Assembly: GCF_001431295.2 (NCBI RefSeq)
Contig: NZ_LKAJ02000001.1
Location: 806,001 to 870,000, forward strand
Length of the DNA stretch: 64,000 bases
From: Candidatus Berkiella aquae
GTDB taxonomy: Bacteria; Pseudomonadota; Gammaproteobacteria; Berkiellales; Berkiellaceae
Direction: 5' to 3'
The position numbers and the translations under genes are program-made. Positions within the stretch are counted from its first letter, which is position 1. Every line of letters begins with the position of its first letter. A model generated the notes under the pieces. The model was not told where the DNA came from. It did no database searches and saw only the letters and a program-made list of their open reading frames with translations. Shown in pieces: positions 53,139-63,936 of the stretch.

Positions 53139-55603
53139 TAACCTACGACAATATTAATTAATTTCTGGCCGACCGTAATAATCTTACGGATCGTCTTACC
53201 TTCCACATGCCGAATAACCGCTTCATGGTTAAGGGCTGCTTGCTCTGCCGCTTCTTTGGTGACATCAATCGGCAAAGAAAGGTTGGCTCGCATTTTGCCA
53301 TTCACTTGAACCACCAGCGTAATTTGATCGCGCTTTAAAGCATTTTCATCAATGGTTGGCCATACTGCATCGAGCACCGCTTCGTCATGGCCAAAAGCTT
53401 TCCATAAAACATGACTGATATGGGGTACCATGGGAGCTAGCATTAATACCAATGCTTCAAAAGCTTCTTGCTTAATAACTTTGTCAGTTTCATTTTCAAT
53501 GTTATAAGCTGCAACGGCATTGGTGAGTTCCATCATGGCAGCAATCGCGGTATTAAAGGTATAGCGTCTTTTCAGATCGTCCGTTACTTTGCTAATCGTT
53601 TCATGCGTTAAACGACGCAGATCCTTTTGCTTTTCATTGAGCGTCACATCAGCAAATGATAATGACAGTAAACCATTTTCATTGATATGGGCAGAACATA
53701 AGCGCCAGAAGCGTTTTAAGAAACGAAAGGCGCCTTCAACACCGGTATCAGACCATTCCAAAGATTGCTCAGGAGGCGCTGCAAACATAATAAATAATCT
53801 AACGGTATCGGCACCATAAGACTCAATTAATGTCTGTGGATCAACAGTGTTACCTTTAGATTTTGACATTTTACTGCCGTCTTTGAGAACCATGCCTTGG
53901 GTTAAAAGGTTGGTAAAAGGTTCGTCTGATTTCACAAGACCAAAATCACGAATCACTTTATGGAAGAATCTGGCATAAAGTAGGTGCAAAATAGCATGTT
54001 CAATACCGCCGATGTATTGATCAACGGGTGCCCAGTATTGCGTTCGCTCATCAAACATTTTCTGATTTTGATCGGGGCAGGCGTAACGTAAGTAATACCA
54101 GGAAGATTCCATAAAGGTATCAAATGTATCAGTTTCACGTCGTGCTTTTTGACCACAGCTTGGGCAATTCACTTCATAAAACTCAGGCATTTGCATCAAG
54201 ATGGAGCTTGCGCCACTGGGGGTAACGCCGGTTGGCAATACCACAGGCAAATCTTTTTCGGGTACAGGCACGGTGCCACAACTTGGACACTGAATCATTG
54301 GAATGGGAGCACCCCAATAACGTTGACGAGAGACACCCCAATCGCGTAAGCGATAATTCACTTGGCGTTGGCCAATACTTTTGTTTTCTAAATATTCAGC
54401 AATTTTGGTGAGTGCGTCACGCGTACTGAGATTATCAAATTCGCCTGAATTGAAAAGATAACCGTCTCCCAGATAAGCATTTTCACTGAGATCGGGTTGT
54501 GTTTCTTTATCGGGACGAATAACCGCTTTGCTGGGGAGCTGATACTTTTTGGCAAATTCATAATCGCGTTGATCGTGCGCAGGAACTGCCATGACAGCAC
54601 CGCTGCCATATTCCATTAATACATAATTGGCAACCCAGATAGGTAATTTTTCCTGAGTTATAGGATGGATTGCATAAAGTCCGGTTGCGCGGCCTTCTTT
54701 CTCTAATGTCGCTAATTCAGCTTCGGCCACTTTAATATTACGACAGGCTTCAACAAAGGTTTTCAATTCTGGATTTTGTTCTACGGCGACATTGACCAAA
54801 GGATGTTGTGGCGCAATGGCAAGATAAGTCACACCCATTAAAGTATCAATACGTGTGGTATAAACCGTTAAGGGATCGCCATTAAGATGATCGAGTTTAA
54901 AAGAAAAAGAGACACCTTCAGAACGACCAATCCAGTTACGTTGCATGGTGCGAACTTGTTCTGGCCAACCCGGCATATGATCTAATGATTGTAATAGTTC
55001 TTCCGCATAATCGGTGATTTTTAAAAACCATTGTGGAATAGAACGTCGTTCGACTTTAGCGCCTGAACGCCAGCCTTTGCCATCAATCACTTGTTCATTG
55101 GCAAGAACGGTTTGATCAACGGGATCCCAGTTTACAACGGAATCTTTTTTGTAAACCAAGCCTTTTTCATACATTTTAATAAACAGCCATTGTTCCCAAC
55201 GATAGTAGCTTGCATCACAAGTTGCAATTTCGCGATCCCAATCAAAGCAAAAACCTAAACTTTTTAATTGGTTTCGCATATGCGCAATGTTGCTATAGGT
55301 CCATTCAGAAGGGGGCACTTGATGTTTGAGTGCGGCATTTTCTGCAGGTAATCCAAAAGCGTCCCAACCGATAGGATGCAGGACATTCATGCCTTGCATC
55401 CGTTGAAAACGCGCGATCACATCGCCAATGGTATAGTTGCGGACATGGCCTACATGCAAGTAACCGCTTGGGTAAGGGAACATGCTTAAGCAATAAAATT
55501 TAGGTTTTTTAGGATCTTCTTTAACAGCGAAGCTGTGGGATTTTTCCCAATAGGTTTGGGTTTGTGATTCAATTTGCTGGGGATGATACTGTTCTTCAAT
55601 CAT
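53138..55603 (-). CDS. leuS: Leucyl-tRNA synthetase
   Basis: 821 residues, slightly shorter than the enterobacterial enzyme. HIGH motif in [19 protein letters not shown], editing-domain [20 protein letters not shown], zinc-type cysteines ([18 protein letters not shown]), and KMSKS in [17 protein letters not shown]. It charges tRNA-Leu. Head of the leuS-lptE-holA-rsfS-rlmH run on the minus strand. Confidence 0.98.
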   Translation of the reverse strand: MIEEQYHPQQIESQTQTYWEKSHSFAVKEDPKKPKFYCLSMFPYPSGYLHVGHVRNYTIGDVIARFQRMQGMNVLHPIGWDAFGLPAENAALKHQVPPSEWTYSNIAHMRNQLKSLGFCFDWDREIATCDASYYRWEQWLFIKMYEKGLVYKKDSVVNWDPVDQTVLANEQVIDGKGWRSGAKVERRSIPQWFLKITDYAEELLQSLDHMPGWPEQVRTMQRNWIGRSEGVSFSFKLDHLNGDPLTVYTTRIDTLMGVTYLAIAPQHPLVNVAVEQNPELKTFVEACRNIKVAEAELATLEKEGRATGLYAIHPITQEKLPIWVANYVLMEYGSGAVMAVPAHDQRDYEFAKKYQLPSKAVIRPDKETQPDLSENAYLGDGYLFNSGEFDNLSTRDALTKIAEYLENKSIGQRQVNYRLRDWGVSRQRYWGAPIPMIQCPSCGTVPVPEKDLPVVLPTGVTPSGASSILMQMPEFYEVNCPSCGQKARRETDTFDTFMESSWYYLRYACPDQNQKMFDERTQYWAPVDQYIGGIEHAILHLLYARFFHKVIRDFGLVKSDEPFTNLLTQGMVLKDGSKMSKSKGNTVDPQTLIESYGADTVRLFIMFAAPPEQSLEWSDTGVEGAFRFLKRFWRLCSAHINENGLLSLSFADVTLNEKQKDLRRLTHETISKVTDDLKRRYTFNTAIAAMMELTNAVAAYNIENETDKVIKQEAFEALVLMLAPMVPHISHVLWKAFGHDEAVLDAVWPTIDENALKRDQITLVVQVNGKMRANLSLPIDVTKEAAEQAALNHEAVIRHVEGKTIRKIITVGQKLINIVVG

Positions 55604-55672
55604 AATGTCTTCGCGCTGCTAATTAAGTTAAATGAAATAGTTTGGATTAGGCAAACATGTGTGTTGGAAGAA

Positions 55673-55708
55673 TGATATCATTCCCCATCTGAATGGGAAA
55701 TGATATCA
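55673..55708 (+). promoter_or_regulatory. Hairpin in the leader of the small lipoprotein gene
   Basis: TGATATCATTCCC and GGGAAATGATATCA pair almost perfectly around ATCTGAAT-like loop bases. The stem ends right at the AAGGA Shine-Dalgarno, so it could gate translation of the lipoprotein or end transcription from the leuS side. Role unproven. Confidence 0.45.
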
Positions 55709-55718
55709 AAGGAATACA

Positions 55719-55901
55719 ATGAATCGGCTGAAAAGTATCTGTATTGTTTTCTTAGTGATAGGGCTTCAAGGCTGCGCAACACTAGGAGAAGGTGGGGCAA
55801 CACCGCTAGCTCTGGTGACATTGCCTTTGCGGATTGTTGGAGCGATTGTCGGAGCAGCGGTGGGATCGGCTGTTGGCATGGGGATGATGCCAGGGGGTTA
55901 G
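55719..55901 (+). CDS. Small glycine-zipper lipoprotein
   Basis: 60 residues. Signal peptide and lipobox VLVIGLQGC with lipidated C19; then a Gly/Ala-rich amphipathic part (RIVGAIVGAAVGSAVGMGMM) like the glycine-zipper segments of small outer-membrane lipoproteins. AAGGA at 55709 sets this start; another frame through the same bases (55700 on) has no coding character. It is inserted on the opposite strand between leuS and lnt. Confidence 0.8.
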   Translation: MNRLKSICIVFLVIGLQGCATLGEGGATPLALVTLPLRIVGAIVGAAVGSAVGMGMMPGG

Positions 55902-55942
55902 TTACCTCCCCAAGTGGAGAGGTAACGAGGTATTAACGGTGA

Positions 55943-57472
55943 TTATTGCTTTTTGGTCGATTGCATAATCAATGCAGCACTAAATACCACCGTCATCGCG
56001 ATAATTAGCGGCCAGATCCCATAACGTACCCAAGGTGTTTGGCCTTGTTTGTTGACAACTTCTGCAGTGATGGATTGGGGTGCGAATTGCTCTGCCGCTT
56101 CAACAATTTTCCCTTGATCATCAATGATGGCGGTGAGACCTGTATTGGTTGCTCTCACCACATATTTGCCGGTTTCAATGGCACGAAACTGAGCGATTTG
56201 TAAATGCTGGAAAGGACCTATTGAACGACCAAACCATGTGTCATTGCTGACGGTTAAAATAGCATCTGCGCCTTTGCTCATGCTTTGAACAAAAAGCGGG
56301 TAAGCAATTTCATAACAAATTGCAGGCGCAAACAGAAAGTCTTTGGTATTGAGTGGCCCTTGTTTTTGGGGACCTTCAATAAAACTAGACATCGGTAAAT
56401 TAAAGAAGCTAATTAAACCCCGAAGTTGTTTGTCAAAGGGTACATATTCGCCAAAGGGCACTAAATGTTCTTTGTAATAAACACCACTGCCAACGCCTGT
56501 CACATATAACGTATTGTAATACTGTTGATTAGGTAATTGGGTTGGCAGGCCGGTAATAAGCGCCATATCACGGGCTTGTAACAGATTGCCCATTTCATTT
56601 AATAGGGGCTGTGAGGTAGGTAATGGCACGGGGATAGCTCCCTCCGGCCAGATAATGACATCACTTCGTTCATTGTTTAACGCGGTCGCCGTTAACGTTT
56701 GATAGATCTCAATAATGTGATTGATATATTGTGGATCCCAACGCAATAGTTGCGCGATATTGCCTTGAATTAGCGTCACATTCAGTTTTTTATGGCCTGT
56801 GGTTGTCCATTCCATTGAGCGTAAGCCAAATGCAGCGCCCCACACGGCTAATAGCAAGGCACCAAGGATAGCCAAGTATTTTTTATCTTCTCGCAGTTGA
56901 TAGAAATAATTGATAAAAGAATAGAGGATGGCCGCGATAAAAACAGCCGCCCAGGAAACTAACCATACACCGCCAATGGGGGCAAAGGAGACCAACTGAT
57001 TCTCTATTTGCGAATATCCCATGTACATCCAGGGAAAACCGGTAAGAAACCAACCGCGTAATATTTCAAATAAAACCCAAAGCACAGGAAAAGCAAGCAG
57101 GTTACGCGCATTGTTATTTTGCGGAAACAGCGTCACTAATAGACTTGCTAAAAATGCAGGATAAAGGCTTAAGAATAAAATAAAGGCACTGGTAATCAGC
57201 GTTGCTAAAATGGGACTTGCGTTGCCAAAATCATGAATACTGACATAAACCCAATTGACACCATAGCCAAACATGCCAATCCCGTAGCACAGGCCAATAA
57301 GAAAGGCAGTTTTTTTATTTGATTTACCAAGACACCAGAGAAACACAACGCAAGAAGTGATGCTTGCGGTGGCTATGCCATAGGGTGCAAAGCCATAAGT
57401 CATGATCATGCCGCCTAATAAGGCGAGTATATAGGGAAAATAGGGTTTTAATTTTTTGATAAGATCGTTCAT
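55943..57472 (-). CDS. lnt: Apolipoprotein N-acyltransferase
   Basis: 509 residues. About seven membrane segments, then a periplasmic nitrilase domain with the Glu-Lys-Cys triad: IIWPEGAIPVPLP, YYKEHLVPFGEYVPF and FAPAICYEIAYPLF. Lnt adds the third acyl chain to lipoproteins such as LptE, RlpA and the small lipoprotein nearby. It follows corC after four bases. Confidence 0.97.
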   Translation of the reverse strand: MNDLIKKLKPYFPYILALLGGMIMTYGFAPYGIATASITSCVVFLWCLGKSNKKTAFLIGLCYGIGMFGYGVNWVYVSIHDFGNASPILATLITSAFILFLSLYPAFLASLLVTLFPQNNNARNLLAFPVLWVLFEILRGWFLTGFPWMYMGYSQIENQLVSFAPIGGVWLVSWAAVFIAAILYSFINYFYQLREDKKYLAILGALLLAVWGAAFGLRSMEWTTTGHKKLNVTLIQGNIAQLLRWDPQYINHIIEIYQTLTATALNNERSDVIIWPEGAIPVPLPTSQPLLNEMGNLLQARDMALITGLPTQLPNQQYYNTLYVTGVGSGVYYKEHLVPFGEYVPFDKQLRGLISFFNLPMSSFIEGPQKQGPLNTKDFLFAPAICYEIAYPLFVQSMSKGADAILTVSNDTWFGRSIGPFQHLQIAQFRAIETGKYVVRATNTGLTAIIDDQGKIVEAAEQFAPQSITAEVVNKQGQTPWVRYGIWPLIIAMTVVFSAALIMQSTKKQ

Positions 57473-57476
57473 ACCA

Positions 57477-58322
57477 TTATTTCTCTGGCGGCGTTAATGT
57501 GGTTTGAAGTAACTGTATACGGCGGCTATTCGCGCGTAAAACCTTAAAGGGAATGTTTTCAATCATGATAGATTCCCCACGCTTAGGCAAATGACCAAAA
57601 CCTTGCAGTACCAGACCACCGATAGTATCAAACTCATTATCTTTTAATTGCGTGTTAAAAAATTGATTGAATTCTTCTATCGGCGTAATGGCTTTAATAG
57701 AGTAATAGCCATCTTTATGTTTGCGAATGTAAAGATCACGCTCAATATCGTGTTCATCTTCAATATCGCCCACGATTTGCTCTAGTACATCTTCAATGGA
57801 AACCAAACCGCTGACACCACCATATTCATCTACAATAATGGCAATATGGTTACGATTACGCCGGAATTCATTCAACAAAATGTTTAAGCGTTTATTTTCA
57901 GGAATGAAAACCACAGGGCGTAAAATTTCTTTGATGGAGAAGCGTTCAGTGTTACTTTCAAGATAAAAATTTAATAAATCTTTAGCGAGTAAGATACCAA
58001 CGACCTCATCTTTGTTTTCGCCAATCACAGGGAAGCGAGAATGCCCTGATTTAATGGCAATTGGCAAAATTTCTGCCAGCGTTGCGTCTTTAGGCACAAC
58101 AATCATTTCTGCTCGTGGGATCATGATTTCACTGACATTCATTTCTGCCACTTGCATGACGCCTTCAATCATGCGTAATGAATCTAAATCAAGCAATTCA
58201 TTTTGATGGGATTGTCGTAGTAATCCTAATAATTGCTCGCGATTTTTAGGCTTAGCAGAAAATGCTGAGCTAACGCGTTCAAGTAAAGAAGGTGTCTCAC
58301 CTTTATTCTCTTCATCAGTCAT
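57477..58322 (-). CDS. corC: CorC/YbeX-family CBS-domain protein
   Basis: 281 residues. Two CBS domains (MIPRAEMIVVPKDATLAEIL; PENKRLNILLNEFRRNRNHI) and a C-terminal CorC/HlyC transporter-associated domain (FDTIGGLVLQGFGHLPKRGE). Linked to magnesium efflux and, in recent work on YbeX, to ribosome metabolism. Overlaps ybeY by eight bases. Confidence 0.96.
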   Translation of the reverse strand: MTDEENKGETPSLLERVSSAFSAKPKNREQLLGLLRQSHQNELLDLDSLRMIEGVMQVAEMNVSEIMIPRAEMIVVPKDATLAEILPIAIKSGHSRFPVIGENKDEVVGILLAKDLLNFYLESNTERFSIKEILRPVVFIPENKRLNILLNEFRRNRNHIAIIVDEYGGVSGLVSIEDVLEQIVGDIEDEHDIERDLYIRKHKDGYYSIKAITPIEEFNQFFNTQLKDNEFDTIGGLVLQGFGHLPKRGESIMIENIPFKVLRANSRRIQLLQTTLTPPEK

Positions 58323-58782
58323 GAACTATGTGAACTCCATAAGGATCGGCAAAACCTAAGGTTTTGAGGATGGTGACTTCAAGTGCTTCCATTTCGTTAG
58401 CATCTTCATCATTTTCATGATCGAAGCCTAATAAATGCAATACACCGTGAATAACCATATGCGCAAAATGAGCGAATAACGGTTTACCTTGACTGATGGC
58501 TTCCTGATTGACAACCGGTGCGCAAATCGCGATATCGCCTAACATATCGCCACGCATGGGTTCAGGTAATTGACAAGGGAACGATAGCACGTTCGTGGGT
58601 TTTTGCTTTTTTCTAAAATCAAAATTTAACATGGTCATTTCAGCTTCATCAACGATCTTGATTGATAGCTCACCCTTTTGTTGTTGACTTGCTAATGCTG
58701 CGTTAACCCATTGTTCAATGGTGGCTGCATCCGGGCAGGGCATAAAATCAGAGGCATATTGAACATCAACGTCGATGGTCAT
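58315..58782 (-). CDS. ybeY: Endoribonuclease YbeY
   Basis: 155 residues. The zinc site H-x3-H-x5-H is in HMVIHGVLHLLGFDHE. YbeY matures the 3' end of 16S rRNA and joins ribosome quality control. Overlaps phoH by four bases. Confidence 0.97.
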   Translation of the reverse strand: MTIDVDVQYASDFMPCPDAATIEQWVNAALASQQQKGELSIKIVDEAEMTMLNFDFRKKQKPTNVLSFPCQLPEPMRGDMLGDIAICAPVVNQEAISQGKPLFAHFAHMVIHGVLHLLGFDHENDEDANEMEALEVTILKTLGFADPYGVHIVHD

Positions 58783-59828
58783 TTTTCCCCCTTGGATTGT
58801 TCATTGTGAAATTTTTCATAGGCTTCTACTATTTTTTGCACAATGGGGTGTCTGACGACATCAATCGATTCAAAGAAAGTGAAACTCATGCCAGGAATAT
58901 TGGGTAATACCGCAATAGCCTGCTTGAGGCCTGATTTCACGCCACCGGGTAAATCGATTTGAGTAATATCACCGGTGATGACTGCGGTCGAACCAAAGCC
59001 AAGACGCGTCAGAAACATTTTCATTTGTTCCGTCGTGGTATTTTGTGCTTCATCTAAAATAATAAATGCGTCATTTAAGGTTCGCCCACGCATGTAAGCA
59101 AGGGGAGCAAGCTCAATAATATTTCGTTCAATTAATTTGCTAACGCGCTCAAAGCCTAACATTTCATATAAGGCGTCATAAAGAGGGCGTAAGTAAGGAT
59201 CGATTTTTTGACTCAAATCCCCAGGTAAAAATCCTAAACGTTCTCCTGCTTCAACAGCTGGGCGCACCAAAATAACCCGTTTGACTTTTTCTGCTTCTAA
59301 AGCAGCGACAGCGCATGCAACGGCAAGATAGGTTTTACCGGTACCAGCAGGACCAATCCCGAAATTGATATCGTGTGTTAGGACATTTTTGAGATAAAGG
59401 CGTTGGTTCTTGCTATGAGGTTTAATAATTCCTTTACGCGTCTTAATAGCAAGTTCAGATGAGGAAAGATTACTTTGCTCAGCGTTAGGTTCTTCACCAT
59501 GCTGCTTTTGTTTATTTTTTTCCAATTTTTGATAGCTTTCCTGCAGCACCAGATGAACTTTGGCAGGGGTGAGCTCTTCACCATTTTCAGTTTGGGCATA
59601 GAGTTTATTGATAAGATTATGCGCAATATGAACCGCATCGCGCTCACCCAAAATTTGAAAAACGCTGCCTCGATTATTAATTTCAACATGAAGTCTTCGT
59701 TCAATTTGTCGTAAGTGTTCATCAAAACGACCGCACAAGTTCATTAACCTGCGATTATCAACAGGACTTAAGGAGATCTCGCAAGAGCTAATTTTGTCGC
59801 TCAATTTATTGTTTACATCCATTATCAT
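58779..59828 (-). CDS. phoH: PhoH-like ATPase (YbeZ)
   Basis: 349 residues; an ATG two codons in is an equal start. Walker A in GIGPAGTGKTYLAVACAVAA, Walker B in AFIILDEAQNTT, VILVRPAVEAGERLGFLPGD conserved. An N-terminal KH-like part precedes it. YbeZ is a putative RNA helicase working with YbeY; the genes are always adjacent. Confidence 0.96.
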   Translation of the reverse strand: MIMDVNNKLSDKISSCEISLSPVDNRRLMNLCGRFDEHLRQIERRLHVEINNRGSVFQILGERDAVHIAHNLINKLYAQTENGEELTPAKVHLVLQESYQKLEKNKQKQHGEEPNAEQSNLSSSELAIKTRKGIIKPHSKNQRLYLKNVLTHDINFGIGPAGTGKTYLAVACAVAALEAEKVKRVILVRPAVEAGERLGFLPGDLSQKIDPYLRPLYDALYEMLGFERVSKLIERNIIELAPLAYMRGRTLNDAFIILDEAQNTTTEQMKMFLTRLGFGSTAVITGDITQIDLPGGVKSGLKQAIAVLPNIPGMSFTFFESIDVVRHPIVQKIVEAYEKFHNEQSKGEK

Positions 59829-59875
59829 TAGAATGCCTTATTCCTATTTAAGCACATTTATTATAAAGACCAAAA

Positions 59876-61216
59876 CTATAGTGTGGTTCCTCTTAATGAA
59901 ATCCGGTGTGCCTGCGTAATGTGTATTGGCACGATTTTCCCGATTAAGGAGGGGGAGCCTATAAAATTAACAATGCGATTATTCTCGGTACGTCCGGTTA
60001 ATTCATCTGCCATTTTTTTCGAGGCGCCGGTAACAAGCACCTGCTGAACGCTACCCACCATACTTTCGCTGATTTGTGTGGATTGTAAGAGCAATTGATC
60101 TTGCAGAATTTGCAAACGCGCTTTTTTGATTTCAAGCGGTATTTGATCGGGTAAATTGGCAGCAGGGGTGCCAGGTCTTTCGCTGAATATAAAACTGTAG
60201 GATTGATCAAAGCCGACGCTTTTAACAAGTTCAAGCGTTTGTGCGAAATCTTCCTCAGTTTCACCAGGATAGCCGACAATAAAATCGGATGAAATACAAA
60301 TATCAGGGCGTACCGCGCGCAATTGTCGAATTTTCGATTTGTATTCTAACGCCGTATGACCTCTTCCCATCAAATTCAGGATACGATCGCTACCGCTTTG
60401 CACAGGTAAATGGCATTGATTGGCCAATTGTGGCACATCTCGATAAGCCGCGATTAAACTGGGTGAAAATTCTTTAGGGTGCGAGGTGGTAAAACGAATA
60501 CGTTCAATATGATCAATTTGCGCAACAAAACGAATGAGTAAGCCCAAATCTGCTAAATGACCATCATGCATTTTACCCTGATAGGCATTCACATTTTGTC
60601 CAAGCAACGTAATTTCTTTGACCCCTTGCGCTGCAAGATGGGCAACTTCTACAATCACATCATCAAATGGACGGTTTACTTCTTCACCGCGAGTATAAGG
60701 AACAATGCAATAAGTACAATATTTGCTGCAGCCTTCTTGGATAGAGACAGAGCCACAAGGACCTTCCGCTTTAGGTTCAGGGAGTCTATCGAATTTTTCA
60801 ATCTCGGGGAATGAAACATCAATCGCGGGTTTTCCATCGCGTTTGACGGCATTAATGAGCATGGGTAAACGATGCAGGGTTTGTGGACCAAAGACCACAT
60901 CGACATAGGGCGCACGTTGACGAATCAGTTCACCCTCTTGTGAGGCAACGCAACCACCAACACCAATGACAATTTCAGGACGAATTTCCTTCAAGTCTCG
61001 CCACCGTCCTAACATAGAAAAGACTTTTTCTTGTGCTTTTTCTCGAATAGAACAAGTATTCATGAGTAAGACATCTGCATTTTCTGGGGAGCTGTCTAAC
61101 TTTAAGCCGTGTGTGGCTTCTAATAACTCTGCCATTCGCTTTGAGTCGTACTCATTCATCTGGCAACCCCAGGTTTCGATATATAACCGCTTACTCACTG
61201 TCTTGAAAAACCTCAT
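59876..61216 (-). CDS. miaB: tRNA-2-methylthio-N6-dimethylallyladenosine synthase
   Basis: 446 residues. UPF0004 domain with [14 protein letters not shown] and its cluster cysteines, the radical-SAM [15 protein letters not shown], and a C-terminal TRAM domain ([16 protein letters not shown]). It methylthiolates A37 in tRNA. First gene of the miaB-phoH-ybeY-corC-lnt run. Confidence 0.98.
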   Translation of the reverse strand: MRFFKTVSKRLYIETWGCQMNEYDSKRMAELLEATHGLKLDSSPENADVLLMNTCSIREKAQEKVFSMLGRWRDLKEIRPEIVIGVGGCVASQEGELIRQRAPYVDVVFGPQTLHRLPMLINAVKRDGKPAIDVSFPEIEKFDRLPEPKAEGPCGSVSIQEGCSKYCTYCIVPYTRGEEVNRPFDDVIVEVAHLAAQGVKEITLLGQNVNAYQGKMHDGHLADLGLLIRFVAQIDHIERIRFTTSHPKEFSPSLIAAYRDVPQLANQCHLPVQSGSDRILNLMGRGHTALEYKSKIRQLRAVRPDICISSDFIVGYPGETEEDFAQTLELVKSVGFDQSYSFIFSERPGTPAANLPDQIPLEIKKARLQILQDQLLLQSTQISESMVGSVQQVLVTGASKKMADELTGRTENNRIVNFIGSPSLIGKIVPIHITQAHRISLRGTTL

Positions 61217-61365
61217 TTTTGAACAAAATCAAAGACAAATTTTAACGAGTTTTGCTTGGGGATGCTATTGTTGTTAATAATTTAACTGATTAACTTTAAA
61301 GACAAAGCGTTGAAAATACGCTAATTTGATAGGCAGTCTGTTAATCAATATTGGAAAAAAAGATC

Positions 61366-62625
61366 ATGACACACCCACATATCCCCGGATTTAGAAAAGT
61401 ACCCCGTACAGGGGTCATCTACGTTATGCATCGCGCACAAGAGATGGGATATTCGATGCATGATGCGGCATGGGTGAATTTAGGGCAAGGGGCCCCACAA
61501 ACCGATTATATCCCTGGTGCTTGTCAGCGAATTGAGCAATTAACCGTTGAGATGAGTCAATATGAGTACGCCCCTGTCACAGGGCAGCAGACACTACGAC
61601 AGAAAGTGGCCGATCTTTACAATACCTTATATCGCAAAAATAAAAAGTCTCAGTATACGTGGGAAAATGTTAGCATTAGTGGCGGTGGGCGTGTTGCCTT
61701 GACTCGTATTGTTGCGGCGTTAGGCAATATTAATATGGGACATTTTTTACCAGATTACACCGCTTATGAAGAACTGCTGAGCATTTTTAAAGCATTTATT
61801 CCTATTCCTATTTTATTGTCTCCCGATTCTGGTTATAAGGTTCCCTTAGAGCAGATCAAAAAAGAAATTTTAGGGCGTGGATTACAAGCCCTATTAATTA
61901 GCAATCCTTGCAATCCTACAGGGCAAGTGATTAGCGGCGATTTGTTAAACGATTGGGTATCTTTAGCCAAATCCCTGCAATGTTCATTGATTTTTGATGA
62001 ATTCTACTCGCATTATATTTATGATTCTGCTGGACAAGGTACATTTCCAACCACCAATTCAGCCGCTGCTTTTATTGATGAGGTGAATCATGATCCGGTG
62101 ATCATTATCGATGGATTGACCAAAAATTGGCGTTATCCTGGATGGCGTTTGAGTTGGACGTTGGCGCCTAAACAGGTGATTGAGAATATCGCAAGCGCAG
62201 GTTCTTTTCTGGATGGGGGCGCCTCTAACCTTTTCCAAACAGAAGCACTCAAATTGTTAGAGCCTGACTATGTAGAGCAAGAAGCCAAAGCCCTACAGCA
62301 TTGCTTCCAAGAAAAACGTGATTACACGATACACAGGCTCACGGAAATGGGCATGGAAATTGAAGTGAAGCCAGAAGGCGCATTTTATGTATGGGCAAAT
62401 TTATCCAAACTGCCCATACCGCTGCAGGATGGGATGGCCTTTTTCGAAGCTGGTTTGCGGGAAAAAGTGATCACCGTACCTGGCATCTTTTTTGACGTGA
62501 ATCCTGAAAAACGTCGTTCACATGCGCAGTACGATCAATATGCCAGAATCAGTTTTGGGCCAGAGATGAAATCACTACAGCGAGGGCTTGATGCGTTAGA
62601 ACGGGCTATTCAGAAAGCGAAGTAA
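61366..62625 (+). CDS. Class I/II PLP-dependent aminotransferase
   Basis: 419 residues from the ATG at 61366 (MTHPHIPGFRKVPRTG); a TTG five codons earlier is less likely. The fold-type I pattern is clear: substrate loop VNLGQGAPQTDYIPG, SNPCNPTGQV, the DEFYSHYIY aspartate-tyrosine pair, the PLP lysine in DGLTKNWRYPGWRLSW and the carboxylate-binding arginine in YARISFG. The substrate is not evident; alanine, aspartate or aromatic amino acids are all possible. ddl follows on the same strand. Confidence 0.9.
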   Translation: MTHPHIPGFRKVPRTGVIYVMHRAQEMGYSMHDAAWVNLGQGAPQTDYIPGACQRIEQLTVEMSQYEYAPVTGQQTLRQKVADLYNTLYRKNKKSQYTWENVSISGGGRVALTRIVAALGNINMGHFLPDYTAYEELLSIFKAFIPIPILLSPDSGYKVPLEQIKKEILGRGLQALLISNPCNPTGQVISGDLLNDWVSLAKSLQCSLIFDEFYSHYIYDSAGQGTFPTTNSAAAFIDEVNHDPVIIIDGLTKNWRYPGWRLSWTLAPKQVIENIASAGSFLDGGASNLFQTEALKLLEPDYVEQEAKALQHCFQEKRDYTIHRLTEMGMEIEVKPEGAFYVWANLSKLPIPLQDGMAFFEAGLREKVITVPGIFFDVNPEKRRSHAQYDQYARISFGPEMKSLQRGLDALERAIQKAK

Positions 62626-62732
62626 TCGTTTGGTGCTTATCCGCTTTAGCTTGTACAATTTAAGGTATAAAGCAAAATGGATTGCATCAATGCAATTTAA
62701 CTAAATAATAGTGCAGACTCGAAGGAGCAATA

Positions 62733-63860
62733 ATGAAAAACATCCTAGTCATATGTGGAGGCAAGTCTGCAGAACATGAAGTCTCTTTATTATCGGCACG
62801 AAATATTGTTAGTGCGATGGATAGAACCGCCTTTTTGCCAATCCCAATCGTCATCAGTCGTTCGGGTAGTTGGCATGTTCTGAATGAGGCAGCCTTTTTT
62901 GATGAACACTCCGATTTTGACCAAGTGATTCTTTCCGGTGAAATCTGCACGTTGATGCGTTTACCAGAGCAAACCATATTATTAACCTTATCTGGTAAGC
63001 AGATAGCTGTTGATGCCGCTTTTCCCTTAGTGCACGGTCCGATGGGAGAGGATGGAACGTTACAAGGTTTATTGGAAATGATGGATATTCCCTATGTGGG
63101 TTCAGGGGTGCTGTCATCTGCCATCGGTATGGATAAAGACATGTTAAAGCAGGTACTTGCGAAGCATGATATTCCCGTTGGTCCTCTTGTGACGATTTCC
63201 AATCCAGAAGCGATACCTTCTTTTGCTGATGTGAGCAAACAACTCGATTCACAAGTTCTCTTTATTAAACCCGCAGTGATGGGCTCTTCCGTTGGTATTA
63301 GTAAAGTAAGTACTAAAGAGCAATATGAAGCTGCCGTAGAACAGGCATTTTTATATAGCTTTAAAGTCTTAGTTGAAAAATATCTACCAGGCAGAGAAGT
63401 TGAATGTTCAGTCTTAGGTAATCAAGATCCCATTGCTTCTTGCGTGGGGGAAATTGTGCCTCATCATGAATTTTATTCTTATGAAGCAAAATATTTAGAT
63501 CCCAATGGCGCAGAATTAATTATTCCTGCTAAGTTACCTGAACAGATTGCACAAGAAGTACGCCAGTTGGCCATTCGAACATTTAAAGCCATTGAATGCA
63601 AAGGATTTGCGCGAGTCGATTTCTTTGTTTCTGATCATAACAAAGTTTATGTGAATGAAATCAATACGATTCCAGGGTTTACGGCAATTAGCATGTATCC
63701 CAAAATGTGGGAAGCATCAGGATTAGCTTATCGGCAATTAATCAGTAAGCTCATTGAGCTTGCTTATGAAGAATATGCGTCTAAACAAACCATACACTTA
63801 TGCCCAGATGTTGCATTACCTGAAAAATCCAATGAACCCCTGGTGCAAACCGCCTCTTAA
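62733..63860 (+). CDS. ddl: D-alanine-D-alanine ligase
   Basis: 375 residues; AAGGAG before the ATG. ICGGKSAEHEVSLLSARNIV, VHGPMGEDGTLQGLLEMMDI, the ATP-grasp loop KPAVMGSSVGISKV and the metal site ARVDFFVSDHNKVYVNEINT with NTIPGFTA are all intact. The longer DdlA-like form. It makes the dipeptide used in murein precursors, matching the cell-wall genes in this window. Confidence 0.97.
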   Translation: MKNILVICGGKSAEHEVSLLSARNIVSAMDRTAFLPIPIVISRSGSWHVLNEAAFFDEHSDFDQVILSGEICTLMRLPEQTILLTLSGKQIAVDAAFPLVHGPMGEDGTLQGLLEMMDIPYVGSGVLSSAIGMDKDMLKQVLAKHDIPVGPLVTISNPEAIPSFADVSKQLDSQVLFIKPAVMGSSVGISKVSTKEQYEAAVEQAFLYSFKVLVEKYLPGREVECSVLGNQDPIASCVGEIVPHHEFYSYEAKYLDPNGAELIIPAKLPEQIAQEVRQLAIRTFKAIECKGFARVDFFVSDHNKVYVNEINTIPGFTAISMYPKMWEASGLAYRQLISKLIELAYEEYASKQTIHLCPDVALPEKSNEPLVQTAS

Positions 63861-63881
63861 AGACAAAAAGTTGAACTCTTA

Positions 63882-63936
63882 TATACCGCTTGTCCTGAAG
63901 ATGCGAGATTTCAAAATTCCTAGCGAGCGGTATAAT
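63882..63936 (+). promoter_or_regulatory. Long-looped dyad and possible -10 element after ddl
   Basis: TATACCGCT (63882-63890) and AGCGGTATA (63926-63934) are perfect complements 35 bases apart. The second arm contains TATAAT (63931-63936), but no good -35 lies 17 bases upstream. It could be an operator or promoter for a gene beyond the window. Nothing else is seen in the last 140 bases. Confidence 0.3.

Noticed and set aside
55700-55936. 78-residue frame beginning MISKEYNESAEKYLYCFLSD
   Set aside because: Overlaps the lipoprotein gene in another frame; the lipoprotein has a lipobox and the Shine-Dalgarno.
62854-63252. 132-residue minus-strand frame inside ddl
   Set aside because: Shadow frame opposite a complete ddl gene with all motifs.
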